Shown: piece after piece, positions 1 through 8,079 of the stretch
How the letters are laid out: every line of letters starts with the position of its first letter
Numbering within the stretch: the stretch's first letter is position 1
DNA from: Chloroflexota bacterium
Lineage (GTDB): Bacteria; Chloroflexota; Dormibacteria; Dormibacterales; Dormibacteraceae
Reading direction: 5' to 3'
DNA length: 42,671 nucleotides
Assembly (NCBI GenBank): GCA_005880175.1
Contig: VBJR01000215.1
Location: forward strand, 392-43,062
Position numbers and translations under genes: made by a program
Notes under the pieces: model-generated
Database searches by the model: none
What the model saw: the letters and a program-made list of their open reading frames with translations, nothing else
Told to the model about the DNA's origin: nothing

Positions 1-459
1 CTGCTCGGCGCCTACCCGGACGTCTTCCAGGCCGGCGCGCCGTTCATGGGCGTGCCGTTCGGGTGCTTCGCGACGTTCGACGGCTCGAGCTGGAACAGCG
101 ACTGCGCGGAGGGCAGGATCGTGAAGACCGGGCGGGAGTGGGGCGACCTGGTCCGCGCCGCGTACCCGGGCTTCGCCGGGACCCGCCCGCGGGTGCAGCT
201 GTGGCACGGGACGGAGGACGACATCCTGCGCTACCCGAACCTGGACGAGTCGGTGAAGCAGTGGACGGACGTCCTGGCGACCGGCGAGCGGCCGTGCCTG
301 GTGGACCACCCGGAGCCGGGCTGGACGCGCACCCGCTTCGGCACGGCGGACCCATGGGCGCCGGTCGAGGCGATCAGCCTCCGGGGCTTCGGCCACGACC
401 TCCCCAGCCCGGGGATGGCGCGGCGGACGATCGAGTTCTTCGGCCTGACGGCGGACTGA
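1..459 (+). CDS. PHB depolymerase/feruloyl-esterase-type alpha/beta hydrolase, 3' part only
   Basis: The open frame runs in from the left edge, so only the last 152 residues are present and the nucleophile-serine region lies outside the window. The visible part has the family pattern AYPDVFQAGAPFMGVPFGC, then the LWHGTEDD stretch that carries the catalytic Asp, and GFGHDLP with the catalytic His near the C-terminus. Such enzymes hydrolyse ester bonds in polyhydroxyalkanoates or acylated plant polysaccharides and are usually secreted. Substrate cannot be told from the fragment. The last 86 bases overlap the 3' end of the convergent EamA gene. Confidence 0.85.
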   Translation: MLGAYPDVFQAGAPFMGVPFGCFATFDGSSWNSDCAEGRIVKTGREWGDLVRAAYPGFAGTRPRVQLWHGTEDDILRYPNLDESVKQWTDVLATGERPCLVDHPEPGWTRTRFGTADPWAPVEAISLRGFGHDLPSPGMARRTIEFFGLTAD

Positions 460-1339
460 TCTCGCCGGCGCCGGCGTCGTCGTGCGGCCGCCGCTCGCGG
501 TGGAGCGCCACGCCGGCGACGACCAGGCCGACGCCCAGCACCTCGACCGGGGTCGGGAGCTGGCGCAGGACGAGCACGCCGATCACGGTCGCGGCGGCGG
601 GCAGCAGCGACAGCAGCAGGGCATACGTCGCCCGGGGGAGGCGGGCCATCGCCAGCTGGTCGGTGACATAGGGGATCACGGACGAGGAGATCCCGACCCC
701 GACGCCCGCGACCAGCAGGGCGGGGCTGGCCAGCGCGGGCGCGGCGCCGGCCAGGCCGAGCGGCGTGACGGCCACCAGGGCGACCAGCATCGCGGCCGCC
801 AGCCCATCGATGCCCGCGCCCCAGCGGGCCACGCGGTGGGCGAGCACCACGTAGAGGACGAACAGCGCGCCGTTGGCGAACGCCAGCGCGAAGCCGAGCG
901 GCTGGCCCTCCAGGCGGACCCGGGTCAGGAGGGCGACGCCCCCGACCGCCGTCGCCAGCGCCGCCGCGTTGCGGCGCGAGCGGGCGCCCGCCGCGGCCAG
1001 CGCGATCGGGCCCAGGAACTCGATCGCGCCGACCGTGGCCAGCGGCAGCCGGGCGATCGCCAGGTAGAACACCGTGTTCATGACGGCCAGCACCGCGCCC
1101 AGGCCGAGGAGCAGCCGCCGGCCGGACCACGGCATCGCTGCCACCAGGCGCCACGGCCGCCGCCAGGCCGCGAACACGACGGCGGCGCTCGCGATGCGCA
1201 GCCACGCCACGCCGGCCGCGTCCACCCGCGCGAACAGCAGGACGGCGAACGCGGGGCCGAGGTAGTGGAAGACGGCGCTGACCAGGAAGAACGCATGGGG
1301 CGGGAGCCGGCGGGTCACGTGATCTATGGTGGAAGGCAT
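374..1339 (-). CDS. EamA/RhtA-type drug-metabolite transporter
   Basis: A 321-residue membrane protein with about ten hydrophobic segments in two repeats, as in the EamA (DUF6) superfamily and RhtA-like threonine/homoserine exporters. Seen: FFLVSAVFHYLGPAFAVLLF near the N-terminus and LEFLGP-like and VIPYV motifs (EFLGPIALA; SSVIPYVTDQLAM) typical of RhtA relatives. It is divergent from an Lrp regulator 45 bases away, a common arrangement for an amino-acid exporter and its regulator. The last ~40 residues are Arg/Gly/Pro/Ser rich and antisense to the esterase end, so the native stop may have been lost. Start ATG has no clear ribosome site; an in-frame GTG lies seven codons further in. Substrate is inferred only. 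Confidence 0.85.
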   Translation of the reverse strand: MPSTIDHVTRRLPPHAFFLVSAVFHYLGPAFAVLLFARVDAAGVAWLRIASAAVVFAAWRRPWRLVAAMPWSGRRLLLGLGAVLAVMNTVFYLAIARLPLATVGAIEFLGPIALAAAGARSRRNAAALATAVGGVALLTRVRLEGQPLGFALAFANGALFVLYVVLAHRVARWGAGIDGLAAAMLVALVAVTPLGLAGAAPALASPALLVAGVGVGISSSVIPYVTDQLAMARLPRATYALLLSLLPAAATVIGVLVLRQLPTPVEVLGVGLVVAGVALHRERRPHDDAGAGEISPPSGRRTRSSAAPSPGWGGRGRSPGG

Positions 1340-1384
1340 GCAGGCCGAAGTACATGGACGGTTGCAGGCGGGGGCGCAGATCGC

Positions 1385-1882
1385 ATGAGGGATTCACGGC
1401 CGGATCCGCTGATCGCCTTCAGATCGCTGGCGCCGCCGCTGGACGAGGTCAACCGCCGCATCCTGGGCGAGCTGACGGCCCGGCCGCGGCTCGGGATGTC
1501 GGAGCTGGCGCGCCGTGTCGGCATGTCGGCGCCGGCCGTGACGGAGCGCGTGCAGCGGCTGGAGGAGGGCGGGGTGATCGCCGGCTACCGCCTGGATCTG
1601 AACCCGGCGGCGCTCGGCCTGCCCATCGCCGCGTACGTGCGGGTCCGGCCGGCGCCGGGTCAGCTCCGCCGCGTGACCGAGATCGCGGCGGGCAGCCCGG
1701 AGATCGTGGAATGCCACCGCGTGACCGGCGAGGACTGCTTCATCGCCCGCCTCCAGGTGGCCTCCATGGAGCACCTGGAGGAGGTGCTGGACCGCTTCCT
1801 GGCCCACGGCCAGACGACCACGTCGATCGTCCAGTCGAGCCCCGTGCCGCGCCGCCCGCTGCCCTTGCCCGGGTCAGACTGA
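1385..1882 (+). CDS. Lrp/AsnC family transcriptional regulator
   Basis: A 165-residue protein: N-terminal winged helix with the Lrp signature LDEVNRRILGEL then MSELARRVGMSAPAVTERVQ, followed by the RAM/ASNC ligand domain with VTGEDCFIARLQV near residue 115. This is the usual size and order for the family, which senses amino acids as octamers. I chose the ATG just before RDSRPDP; the frame stays open far upstream but that part is antisense to the exporter. The divergent EamA gene is the likely target. The 3' end overlaps the convergent LLM gene by nine bases. Confidence 0.9.
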   Translation: MRDSRPDPLIAFRSLAPPLDEVNRRILGELTARPRLGMSELARRVGMSAPAVTERVQRLEEGGVIAGYRLDLNPAALGLPIAAYVRVRPAPGQLRRVTEIAAGSPEIVECHRVTGEDCFIARLQVASMEHLEEVLDRFLAHGQTTTSIVQSSPVPRRPLPLPGSD

Positions 1883-2752
1883 GCCGGATTCCACCGACGG
1901 AGTGCGGACGTGGCGCCGAGTCGCCGACTGTTCGGTGGAATCCGGCTGAGGAGCCGACGCGCGCCAGGCCGCGTGGGCCTGCTCGATGAGCCGCGGCAGC
2001 GCCTCCGGGTCGTCGGGGTTCGTCGGGCTCATGACGACCACCTCGTCCACCACGCCCCGCCAGGCGGCGAGCCGCTCGGCCAGCTCGTCGGGGTTCCGGG
2101 CCACGATCGCCGTGTCGGTCGGCGTCACGCCCTGCCGCTCGAAGTGCGCGACGTAGGCCGGCAGCCGCGCGTAGAAGGCGGCCACCTGCTCCAGGCGGGC
2201 GGCGTCCGCGTCGGTCAGCCCGACCAGGACGCCGGCGGCGACGCGCGGGCCGGGACGCCCCGCCTCCGCGGCGGCGGCGCGGGCCAGGCCTGCCGACTCG
2301 CGGGCGTGCGCCGTGGTCACCGCGCTCAGCAGGAGCCCGTCGGCCGCCTCCCCGGCCAGGGCGCACATCCGCGGGCCGAGCGCCCCGAGCACGAGCTCGC
2401 ACCCGGCCGCGGGCCGCAGCGCCCGCAGCGCGGCGCGGACGCGCTCGACCGGGTGCGGTCCCTGGCCGCTGCCGATGCCCAGGCGGTAGCGGTCGCGGGG
2501 CAGGCGCAGCTCCTCGATCCGGCGCAGGATCTCGTCCGGCGGGTGGTGGGAGATGGGGACGACGCCCGTGCCGAGGGCGATCACGGCGCTGGCCTCCGCG
2601 GCCCAGCCCGCCAGGGCGAGGCCGTCCTGGCCCGGCGGGTTGTTGGTCCAGAGGCCGCCGAAGCCGGCCTGCTCGGCCGCCCGCGCCGCCGCCCGCACCG
2701 CGCTCTCGGGCGTGCCGACGCGAACCATGATCCCGAGGACCGTTCCATCCAT
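1874..2752 (-). CDS. LLM class (luciferase-like) flavin oxidoreductase
   Basis: A 292-residue TIM-barrel protein of the bacterial luciferase-like family. Seen: repeated barrel segments, AAEQAGFGGLWT after strand 1, LGTGVVPISHHPP, and YRLGIGSGQGP at the F420/FMN phosphate site. Many high-GC relatives use coenzyme F420, but the cofactor cannot be assigned here. The start ATG beginning MDGTVLG is where family similarity begins; the open frame continues upstream through the MarR gene as a shadow. It is divergent from a MarR regulator whose operator lies between them, so it is probably under that regulator's control. The last ~20 codons hold a 16-bp inverted repeat. Confidence 0.87.
   Translation of the reverse strand: MDGTVLGIMVRVGTPESAVRAAARAAEQAGFGGLWTNNPPGQDGLALAGWAAEASAVIALGTGVVPISHHPPDEILRRIEELRLPRDRYRLGIGSGQGPHPVERVRAALRALRPAAGCELVLGALGPRMCALAGEAADGLLLSAVTTAHARESAGLARAAAAEAGRPGPRVAAGVLVGLTDADAARLEQVAAFYARLPAYVAHFERQGVTPTDTAIVARNPDELAERLAAWRGVVDEVVVMSPTNPDDPEALPRLIEQAHAAWRASAPQPDSTEQSATRRHVRTPSVESGSV
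1882..1947. repeat. 16-bp perfect inverted repeat at a convergent gene junction
   Basis: AGCCGGATTCCACCGA at 1882-1897 is repeated exactly, inverted, at 1932-1947 with a 34-base spacer. It begins at the Lrp stop codon and lies inside the last codons of the LLM gene. It could form a stem with a long loop and act as a two-way terminator, but no T-tract follows. Confidence 0.75.
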
Positions 2753-2805
2753 ACCAGTCGGCAACCCGGGCCGGCCGCGCGGAGCTTCCAAAGCGTCCCG
2801 TCGGG

Positions 2806-2835
2806 TTGACAGAAACGTTGATATCAACGTACCCT
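2806..2835 (+). promoter_or_regulatory. marR promoter with 16-bp palindromic operator
   Basis: A consensus -35 TTGACA (2806-2811) is followed 18 bases later by TACCCT (2830-2835). Between them lies the perfect palindrome ACGTTGATATCAACGT (2815-2830), whose TTGATATCAA core is of the type bound by MarR-family dimers. The GTG start of the regulator is eight bases after the -10, so the transcript is probably leaderless. A repressor bound here would block both the regulator and the divergent LLM gene. Confidence 0.75.
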
Positions 2836-2843
2836 GCCGCATC

Positions 2844-3296
2844 GTGTCAGCCCCTGCCTCGCTCCCGATCGAGGTGACGCACGAGGTTGCGAACGCGTGC
2901 CTCTGCCTGCACGCGCAGCGCGCCGCCCGGGCGCTCGCCCGGCGCTTCGATGGGGTCCTGCGGCACCTGGGCATCACCAGCGGGCAGTTCTCGCTGCTGA
3001 TGTCGCTCAACCGCCGCGAGCCGCCGGCGATCGGCAGCGTCGCCGACCTGCTGGCGATGGACCGCACCACGCTGACCGCCAACCTCAAGCCGCTGCTCCG
3101 CCGCGGCCTGGTCCGTTCCTTCGTGGACGACGCCGACAGACGCGTGCGCCGGCTCGAGCTGACCGCCGGCGGCAGGGAGCTGCTGGTCGCGGCCACGCCG
3201 GTGTGGCGAAGCGAGCACGCGGCGGTCGAGCTGGGCCTCGCGGACGCCGACCGCCTGCGCGGCGACTTACGGGCGGTCGTAGTCCGCGAGGGCTGA
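2844..3296 (+). CDS. MarR family winged-helix regulator
   Basis: A 150-residue protein with MarR architecture: N-terminal dimer helix ([18 protein letters not shown]), then [13 protein letters not shown], the recognition helix [19 protein letters not shown], and the wing [19 protein letters not shown]. MarR proteins act as dimers and usually release DNA when a small phenolic, an oxidant or another ligand binds. The GTG start is chosen because it directly follows a strong promoter with a palindromic operator; the frame is open much further upstream but that is antisense to the LLM gene. The likely regulon is itself plus the divergent LLM oxidoreductase. Confidence 0.9.
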   Translation: MSAPASLPIEVTHEVANACLCLHAQRAARALARRFDGVLRHLGITSGQFSLLMSLNRREPPAIGSVADLLAMDRTTLTANLKPLLRRGLVRSFVDDADRRVRRLELTAGGRELLVAATPVWRSEHAAVELGLADADRLRGDLRAVVVREG

Positions 3297-3302
3297 CCCG
3301 AC

Positions 3303-3329
3303 GTCGAAATCCGCCTCGCCGGATTCGAC
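3303..3329. other. Imperfect hairpin between marR and the beta-propeller gene
   Basis: GTCGAA(A)TCCG and CGGATTCGAC can pair over ten bases with one bulged A around the loop CCTCGC. It lies just after the MarR stop and upstream of a possible -10 TACGAT (3335-3340), so it may end marR transcription or be an operator for the next gene. Confidence 0.4.
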
Positions 3330-3380
3330 TGATCTACGATGGCCTATCTCGCCCGTGGCGAGTTTCTGGAGGAGCAAGCG

Positions 3381-4496
3381 ATGACTCGAGTACGAGTGCT
3401 CGTCGGCACCCGCAAGGGCGCGTTCGTGCTGACGGCGGACGGCAAGCGGGATCGCTGGGACGTCAGCGGTCCGCATTTCCCCGGCTGGGAGATCTACCAC
3501 ATGAACGCCTCGCCGGTCGATCCCGACCGGCTGTACGCGTCGCAGACCAGCGGCTGGTTCGGCCAGGTGATCCAGCGCTCCGACGACGGCGGCGCGACGT
3601 GGGCGCCGGCAGGCAACGAGTTCGCCTACGACGGCGTGGCGGGCACCCACCAGTGGTACGACGGCACCCAGCACCCGTGGGAGTTCGCGCGGGTCTGGCA
3701 CCTGGAGCCGTCGCTGACCGACCCCGACACCGTGTACGCGGGAGTGGAGGACGCCGCCCTGTTCCGCAGCCAGGACGCGGGCAAGACGTGGCACGAGCTG
3801 TCGGCGCTGCGCACGCACACCACGGGCGCCTCCTGGCAGCCGGGCGCGGGCGGCCTGTGCCTGCACACGATCAAGCTCGACCCGAGCCATCCGGACCGGA
3901 TCTTCGTGGCCATCTCCGCCGCCGGCGCGTTCCGGTCGGACGACGGCGGCACGACGTGGCGGGCGATCAACCGGGGCCTGCGCTCGGAGGGCATCCCCGA
4001 CCCGGACGCCGAGGTCGGCCACTGCGTCCACCGGCTGGCCACGCACGCGGATCGGCCGAACGTGCTGTTCATGCAGAAGCACTGGGACGTCATGCGCAGC
4101 GACGACGCGGGCGACTCCTGGCACGAGATCAGCGGCGACCTGCCGACGGACTTCGGCTTCGCGATCGACGTGCACGCGCACGAGCCGGAGACGGTCTACG
4201 TCGTGCCGATCAAGAGCGACTCGGAGCACTACCCGCCGGACGGCAAGCTGCGCGTGTACCGCAGCCGCTCGGGCGGCAACGAGTGGGAGGCGCTGACCAG
4301 CGGCCTGCCCCAGCGCGACTGCTACGTGAACGTGCTCCGCGACGCGATGGCCGTGGACAGCCTGGACGAGTGCGGCGTGTACTTCGGCACGACCGGCGGC
4401 CAGGTCTACGCGTCGGCCGACGCCGGCGACACGTGGGCGCCGATCGTCCGCGACCTGCCGGCGGTGCTCTCGGTGGAGGTGCAGACGCTGCCGTGA
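3381..4496 (+). CDS. BNR/Asp-box beta-propeller protein (sialidase-like fold)
   Basis: A 371-residue protein without signal peptide. It contains at least five Asp boxes of form SxDxGxxW ([40 protein letters not shown]), diagnostic of BNR/sialidase-like propellers, and starts with [14 protein letters not shown], seen in cytosolic 'exo-alpha-sialidase-like' proteins of unknown activity. The arginine triad of true sialidases was not recognised. The ATG is chosen because GGAGGAG lies seven bases upstream. The stop overlaps the GTG of a MoaD/ThiS-like gene (GTGA), so the two are translationally coupled and probably work together. The function is unknown. Confidence 0.85.
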   Translation: MTRVRVLVGTRKGAFVLTADGKRDRWDVSGPHFPGWEIYHMNASPVDPDRLYASQTSGWFGQVIQRSDDGGATWAPAGNEFAYDGVAGTHQWYDGTQHPWEFARVWHLEPSLTDPDTVYAGVEDAALFRSQDAGKTWHELSALRTHTTGASWQPGAGGLCLHTIKLDPSHPDRIFVAISAAGAFRSDDGGTTWRAINRGLRSEGIPDPDAEVGHCVHRLATHADRPNVLFMQKHWDVMRSDDAGDSWHEISGDLPTDFGFAIDVHAHEPETVYVVPIKSDSEHYPPDGKLRVYRSRSGGNEWEALTSGLPQRDCYVNVLRDAMAVDSLDECGVYFGTTGGQVYASADAGDTWAPIVRDLPAVLSVEVQTLP

Positions 4497-4789
4497 TCCG
4501 AGTCGTGCTCCCGACCCACCTGCGCCGCCTGGCGCAGGTGGAGGGGGAGGTCCAGCTGGAGGTCGAGGGGCCGGTCACGCAGGCCGCGGTGCTCGACGCG
4601 CTGGAGGCGCGCTACCCGATGCTGCGCGGGACGATCCGCGACCACGGGACGCTGCGCCGGCGGCCGTTCGTGCGCTTCTTCGCGTGCGAGGAGGACCTGT
4701 CCCACGAGCCCGTGGACTCACCGCTGCCGGCGGAGGTGGCCACGGGCCGCGAGCCGTTCGTGGTCGTGGGCGCGATGGCGGGCGGCTGA
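4493..4789 (+). CDS. MoaD/ThiS-family ubiquitin-like protein ending in Gly-Gly
   Basis: A 98-residue protein starting at a GTG that overlaps the stop of the propeller gene. It has the beta-grasp pattern of MoaD/ThiS ([38 protein letters not shown]) and ends in ...AMAGG. In this family the C-terminal Gly-Gly is adenylated and carries sulfur as thiocarboxylate, or is conjugated to proteins. No MoeB/ThiF activating enzyme or MoaE partner is in the window, so whether it serves cofactor synthesis or modification of the coupled propeller protein is open. The final Gly-Gly and stop codon lie inside a GC-rich hairpin. Confidence 0.85.
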   Translation: MIRVVLPTHLRRLAQVEGEVQLEVEGPVTQAAVLDALEARYPMLRGTIRDHGTLRRRPFVRFFACEEDLSHEPVDSPLPAEVATGREPFVVVGAMAGG

Positions 4790-4800
4790 GGCCGCCCGCC
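4777..4800. terminator. Perfect 10-bp GC stem-loop between convergent genes
   Basis: GGCGGGCGGC (4777-4786), loop TGAG, GCCGCCCGCC (4791-4800). It covers the last codons of the MoaD-like gene and ends one base before the MFS stop. There is no T-tract, so it would be a Rho-assisted or purely structural two-way terminator. Confidence 0.55.
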
Positions 4801-4801
4801 G

Positions 4802-6211
4802 TCAGGCGGCGCTGCGCTCGGGCACGCGGAAGATCAGCGGCACGAGCAGCACCGTCAGGATCGCGAACACGAGGAAGACGCGGCTGAGCGCCTGCGCCTC
4901 GCCCGGTCCGGAGCCGACGGCCACGGCGGCCAGGGTGATGGCGATGATGCCGCCCGTCTGGCGGAACATGGCCCGCAGGCCCGAGATGGCCGCGACCTGG
5001 TCCGGCATCAGCTGGACCGCCGCGTTGTTGGACGGCGGTCCGGCGATGCCGACCCCGACCCCGCAGACGAGCGCGGAGATGCCGAGCCACGTGAAGGGCC
5101 CGGTCGCCGGGGGCAGGGAGATGAGCAGCAGCCCGGCGGCCAGGATCAGGAAGCCGAGGACCATCGGCGCGCGGTAGCCGACGCGGCGCAGCAGCATCGA
5201 GCTGGTCACCGAGAGCCCGGCCATCCCGATCGCCCGCACGGACAGCAGCGACCCGGCGGCCAGCGGGGTGAGGCCGTACGCGAGCTGGGCGTACGTCGGG
5301 ACCAGCGTGAACACGCCGAACGCGGCGGCGCCGTACACGATGTTGATGCCGTTCACCACCGCGAACGCGGGCCGGCGGAGCAGGGCCGGGGGCAGGATGG
5401 CCTGCTCGGCCCGCCGCTCGTGCCGGAGGAACGCCGCCACCAGGACGGCGCCGCCCGCCAGGAGCGACCAGGGCAGCGGTGAGCGCACGCCGCGGTCCGC
5501 GAACTGGTTGAGGCCGAACATCACCGTGAGCAGGGCCGCCCCCAGCAGCCCGGCGCCGGGCAGGTCGATGCGGACCCGAACGGCCCGGGCGGGGGGCAGG
5601 AGCAGCAGGAGCAGCAGGAGGACGACGACGCCCACCGGGACGTTGATGAAGAAGATCGCGCGCCACGTGGAGTACGTGACGATGAAGCCGCCGAGCGTGG
5701 GCCCGAGCAGGGCGCCGACGGGGAAGAAGGACGTGACGAGCCCGAGCCAGCGGTCGCGGTCCCGGGTGAACAGGTCGGCGACCACGCCCATCGTGGAGGG
5801 CATCAGGCCGCCCCCGCCCAGCGCCTGGGTGAAGCGCAGCGCGATCAGCACGTAGATGCTGGTCGCGAAGCCGGCCAGGAGCGAGGAGAGGGTGAACACC
5901 GTGACGTAGGCGAGGAACATGCGGCGCCGGCCGAGGCTGTCGCTCAGGCGGCCGGCGATGGGCAGGGACACGATCTGGCCGAGCTGGTACACGGTGATCG
6001 TCCACGTGCTCCAGGTCAGGGAGGTGTGGAGCTCCCGCGTCAGGGTGTGCAGGGCCGTGGCGACGATGGTGCCGTCGATGGACACCATCAGGATCGCGGA
6101 GGACGCGGTGGCGAAGATGATGAAGCGTCTCCGGCCCGGTCCCTCCCCCTCCGGTGGCGGCGCCGCAGCGCTGGCGGCCGGCTCCGCCGGCTTCTCTGGT
6201 GCTTCTCTCAG
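4802..6211 (-). CDS. MFS transporter, DHA2-like drug exporter (start uncertain)
   Basis: A multi-pass major-facilitator protein with the family motifs: GTIVATALHTLTREL in helix 1, GRLSDSLGRRR (motif A), and ALGGGGLMPST (motif C-like region); helix count fits the 14-helix DHA2 group that exports drugs by proton antiport. The first in-frame ATG (6088) would cut helix 1 in half. The frame is open back to codon CTG at 6211, giving a proper basic N-terminus and full helix 1. An ATG at 6222 would give a good N-terminus only if one more G were present in the GGG at 6214-6216, so a one-base frameshift is likely. It lies ten bases downstream of the pol IV gene. Confidence 0.85.
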   Translation of the reverse strand: MREAPEKPAEPAASAAAPPPEGEGPGRRRFIIFATASSAILMVSIDGTIVATALHTLTRELHTSLTWSTWTITVYQLGQIVSLPIAGRLSDSLGRRRMFLAYVTVFTLSSLLAGFATSIYVLIALRFTQALGGGGLMPSTMGVVADLFTRDRDRWLGLVTSFFPVGALLGPTLGGFIVTYSTWRAIFFINVPVGVVVLLLLLLLLPPARAVRVRIDLPGAGLLGAALLTVMFGLNQFADRGVRSPLPWSLLAGGAVLVAAFLRHERRAEQAILPPALLRRPAFAVVNGINIVYGAAAFGVFTLVPTYAQLAYGLTPLAAGSLLSVRAIGMAGLSVTSSMLLRRVGYRAPMVLGFLILAAGLLLISLPPATGPFTWLGISALVCGVGVGIAGPPSNNAAVQLMPDQVAAISGLRAMFRQTGGIIAITLAAVAVGSGPGEAQALSRVFLVFAILTVLLVPLIFRVPERSAA

Positions 6212-6232
6212 ATCCCGTCCATCGTATTCCGG

Positions 6233-7464
6233 TCAGTTGGGCGGCGGGGCCGGGCGCAGGCCCGCGTCGTCGCGGGGGAGGCGGCGGGCGGGGCCGGGTG
6301 GGGTGTCGGGGGTCTCGAACCGGATCGTGACCGCGTCGTCCTCGACGCGCTCGACCCAGCCGCGGCCGTGCTCGTCGTGGACGACGTCGTTGCCGGGGTA
6401 CCAGTGGTGGGCGGGGTGACGGTCCTCCTCTTCGTGCTGGTGTTCCGGGGCCGTCGCCGGGGTTGCCAGAGACGGGTCGAAGAGGTCCTGCTGCACCGCC
6501 TCCGCCAGGGCCGAGATGCCGACGCCGAGGAGGCGGACGCCGCCCTGGACGTCCACCGACGCGAAGAGGCGGCGGGCGACGTCCCGGATCACCGTCTCGC
6601 TGGCCGTCGGCCCGGGCAGCGTGTCCGAGCGGCCGATCGTGGTGAAGTCGTGGCGGCGGACCTTGAGGGTGATCGTGCGCCCGGAGCGGTCGCTGGACCG
6701 GAGGCGGATCGCCACGCGGCGGACCAGGCCGTCGAGCTCGGCGACGAGCTGGTCCCGGTCGGACAGGTCGGTCGGAAACGTGTCCTCGACGCTGACGGAC
6801 TTGAGCTCGCGGTCGGCGACGACGGGCCGTGGGTCGAGACCCCTCGCGAGCTCCTGGAGGCCGGCGCCCCGGCTGCCGCCGACCAGTGCGGCCAGCCGCT
6901 CGACCGGCAGCGTGGCCAGCTCGCCGATCGTGTGGACGCCGCCCCGCCCCGCCGGACGACGAGCAGGCCGTCGGGCTTGGCCGCGTCGGAGGCGATCTTG
7001 GCGATCAGCTTGGAGGTGCCGGCCCCGACGGACGCGGTCAGGCCGGTCCGGGCCCGAATATCGGCCTTGAGACGAGCCCCGAGCGCGGTCACGGACTCGG
7101 TGTCCAGCCCACCCTGCAGCCCGGCAGCGAGATCGACGAACGCCTCGTCCATGCTGATGGGCTCGACGGCCGGCGAGAGCTCCCGAAGGGTGTCCATGAC
7201 GGTGGCACTGATCGCCCCATAGGCCGCGAAGCGAGGCGAGACGTAGACGGCCTGCGGACACCGCCGCCGAGCCTCGGCCATGGACATGGCGGAGCGAACG
7301 CCGAAGCGACGCGCCTCGTAGCTGGCGGTGGTGACGACACCGCGTGGCCCCATCCACCCGACGACGACGGGCCGCCCCCGGAGGCTGGGCTTGTGCAGCT
7401 GCTCGACGGACGCGTAGAAGGCATCCATGTCGAGGTGGAGCACGGTGGGCTCGGTGCGGACCAC
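6233..7464 (-). pseudogene. dinB: DNA polymerase IV (Y family), internal deletion with frameshift
   Basis: The first half (7464 to about 6950) has all Pol IV catalytic motifs: LHLDMDAFYASVE, SYEARRFGVR and the SMDEAFVDL metal site, then IAKIASDAAKPDGLLVV. The second half (about 6945 to 6233) continues in another frame from HTIGELATL through the little-finger domain and a C-terminal extension (WVERVEDDAVTIRFE) typical of actinobacterial Pol IV. Between the two, roughly 30 residues that normally form the 'PLPVRxLWGVG' thumb/helix-hairpin segment are missing. As written no full-length enzyme is made. Either a true pseudogene or a collapsed GC-rich repeat (CGGCGGGGCGGGGCGGCG at the joint on the coding strand). 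Intact Pol IV does error-prone lesion bypass. Confidence 0.85.
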
Positions 7465-7494
7465 GCGCCCATTGTGGGGCGGGCGGCGGCGGGC

Positions 7495-8079
7495 TCAGCC
7501 GAACTCGCGGCGGAGGGCGGCCACGACCTCGCCGAAGGCCTCCCGGATGTCGGTGGTGTAGTGCAGCTCGTGCAGGCCGGCGAGGTTGGAGAAGGCCTCG
7601 CAGCCGCGCTGTCGGACGACGATGGCCCGGGTGAAGCCGAGCTTGCCCTGGAACAGGCCGGTCTCGTGGACGACGTTCTGCCTCGCCCGAAGGCCGCCGC
7701 CGGCCTGCTCGTCCTCGGCGGTGTGGACGAGGATCGCGAAGGAGGCCTGGTCGATCAACTGCGCCAACGTGTCGGTGGTGGTCTGGCCTGGGCGTTGCTC
7801 GGACCCATAGGTGATGACGCGGTACCCGTGTCGGTCACGCAGGTGCTCGGCCAGCTCATTCCAGGCCGCGCTGTGCCCGTGTCCGATGAAGACACTGGGG
7901 CGGGAGTCCCTCCACGTGTCGTCCGAGCCGCGGAAGTCGGGGATAGCCTCGCTGCTGATCGATATCGGCACGTCTTCGAGCCCGCCCGCCAGCCGCTCGT
8001 CCATGAGGCGGAAGAGAACGGGATGCCAGATCCTCCGTCCAGACTCGGTCTTGCCCTCGCGCATCTCGCGGGCGCTCAA
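7495..8079 (-). CDS. TIR-like (CAP12/PycTIR type) domain, copy 1, split off by a stop codon
   Basis: 194 residues. A linker (1-60) precedes a TIR-like domain of the PF10137 type: SVFIGHGHS at 62-70, strand AFAILVHT-like segment (SFAILVHTAEDE, 113-124), and RARQNVVHETGLFQGKLG with the putative catalytic Glu139. Relatives are effectors in CBASS/Pycsar-like anti-phage systems that cleave NAD+. The frame is identical to that of the upstream NUDIX protein and begins with TTG immediately after its TGA stop. In the neighbouring copy the same spot is TGG (Trp) in one continuous NUDIX-TIR frame. So this is either the tail of a nonsense-mutated gene or a separately initiated TIR subunit. No ribosome site is evident for the TTG. 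Confidence 0.8.
   Translation of the reverse strand: MSAREMREGKTESGRRIWHPVLFRLMDERLAGGLEDVPISISSEAIPDFRGSDDTWRDSRPSVFIGHGHSAAWNELAEHLRDRHGYRVITYGSEQRPGQTTTDTLAQLIDQASFAILVHTAEDEQAGGGLRARQNVVHETGLFQGKLGFTRAIVVRQRGCEAFSNLAGLHELHYTTDIREAFGEVVAALRREFG

Noticed and set aside
482..1384. Long open frame running into the Lrp gene from upstream
   Set aside because: It is antisense to the EamA exporter, has Arg/Gln/His-rich composition typical of GC-rich shadows, and Lrp similarity starts only at 1385.
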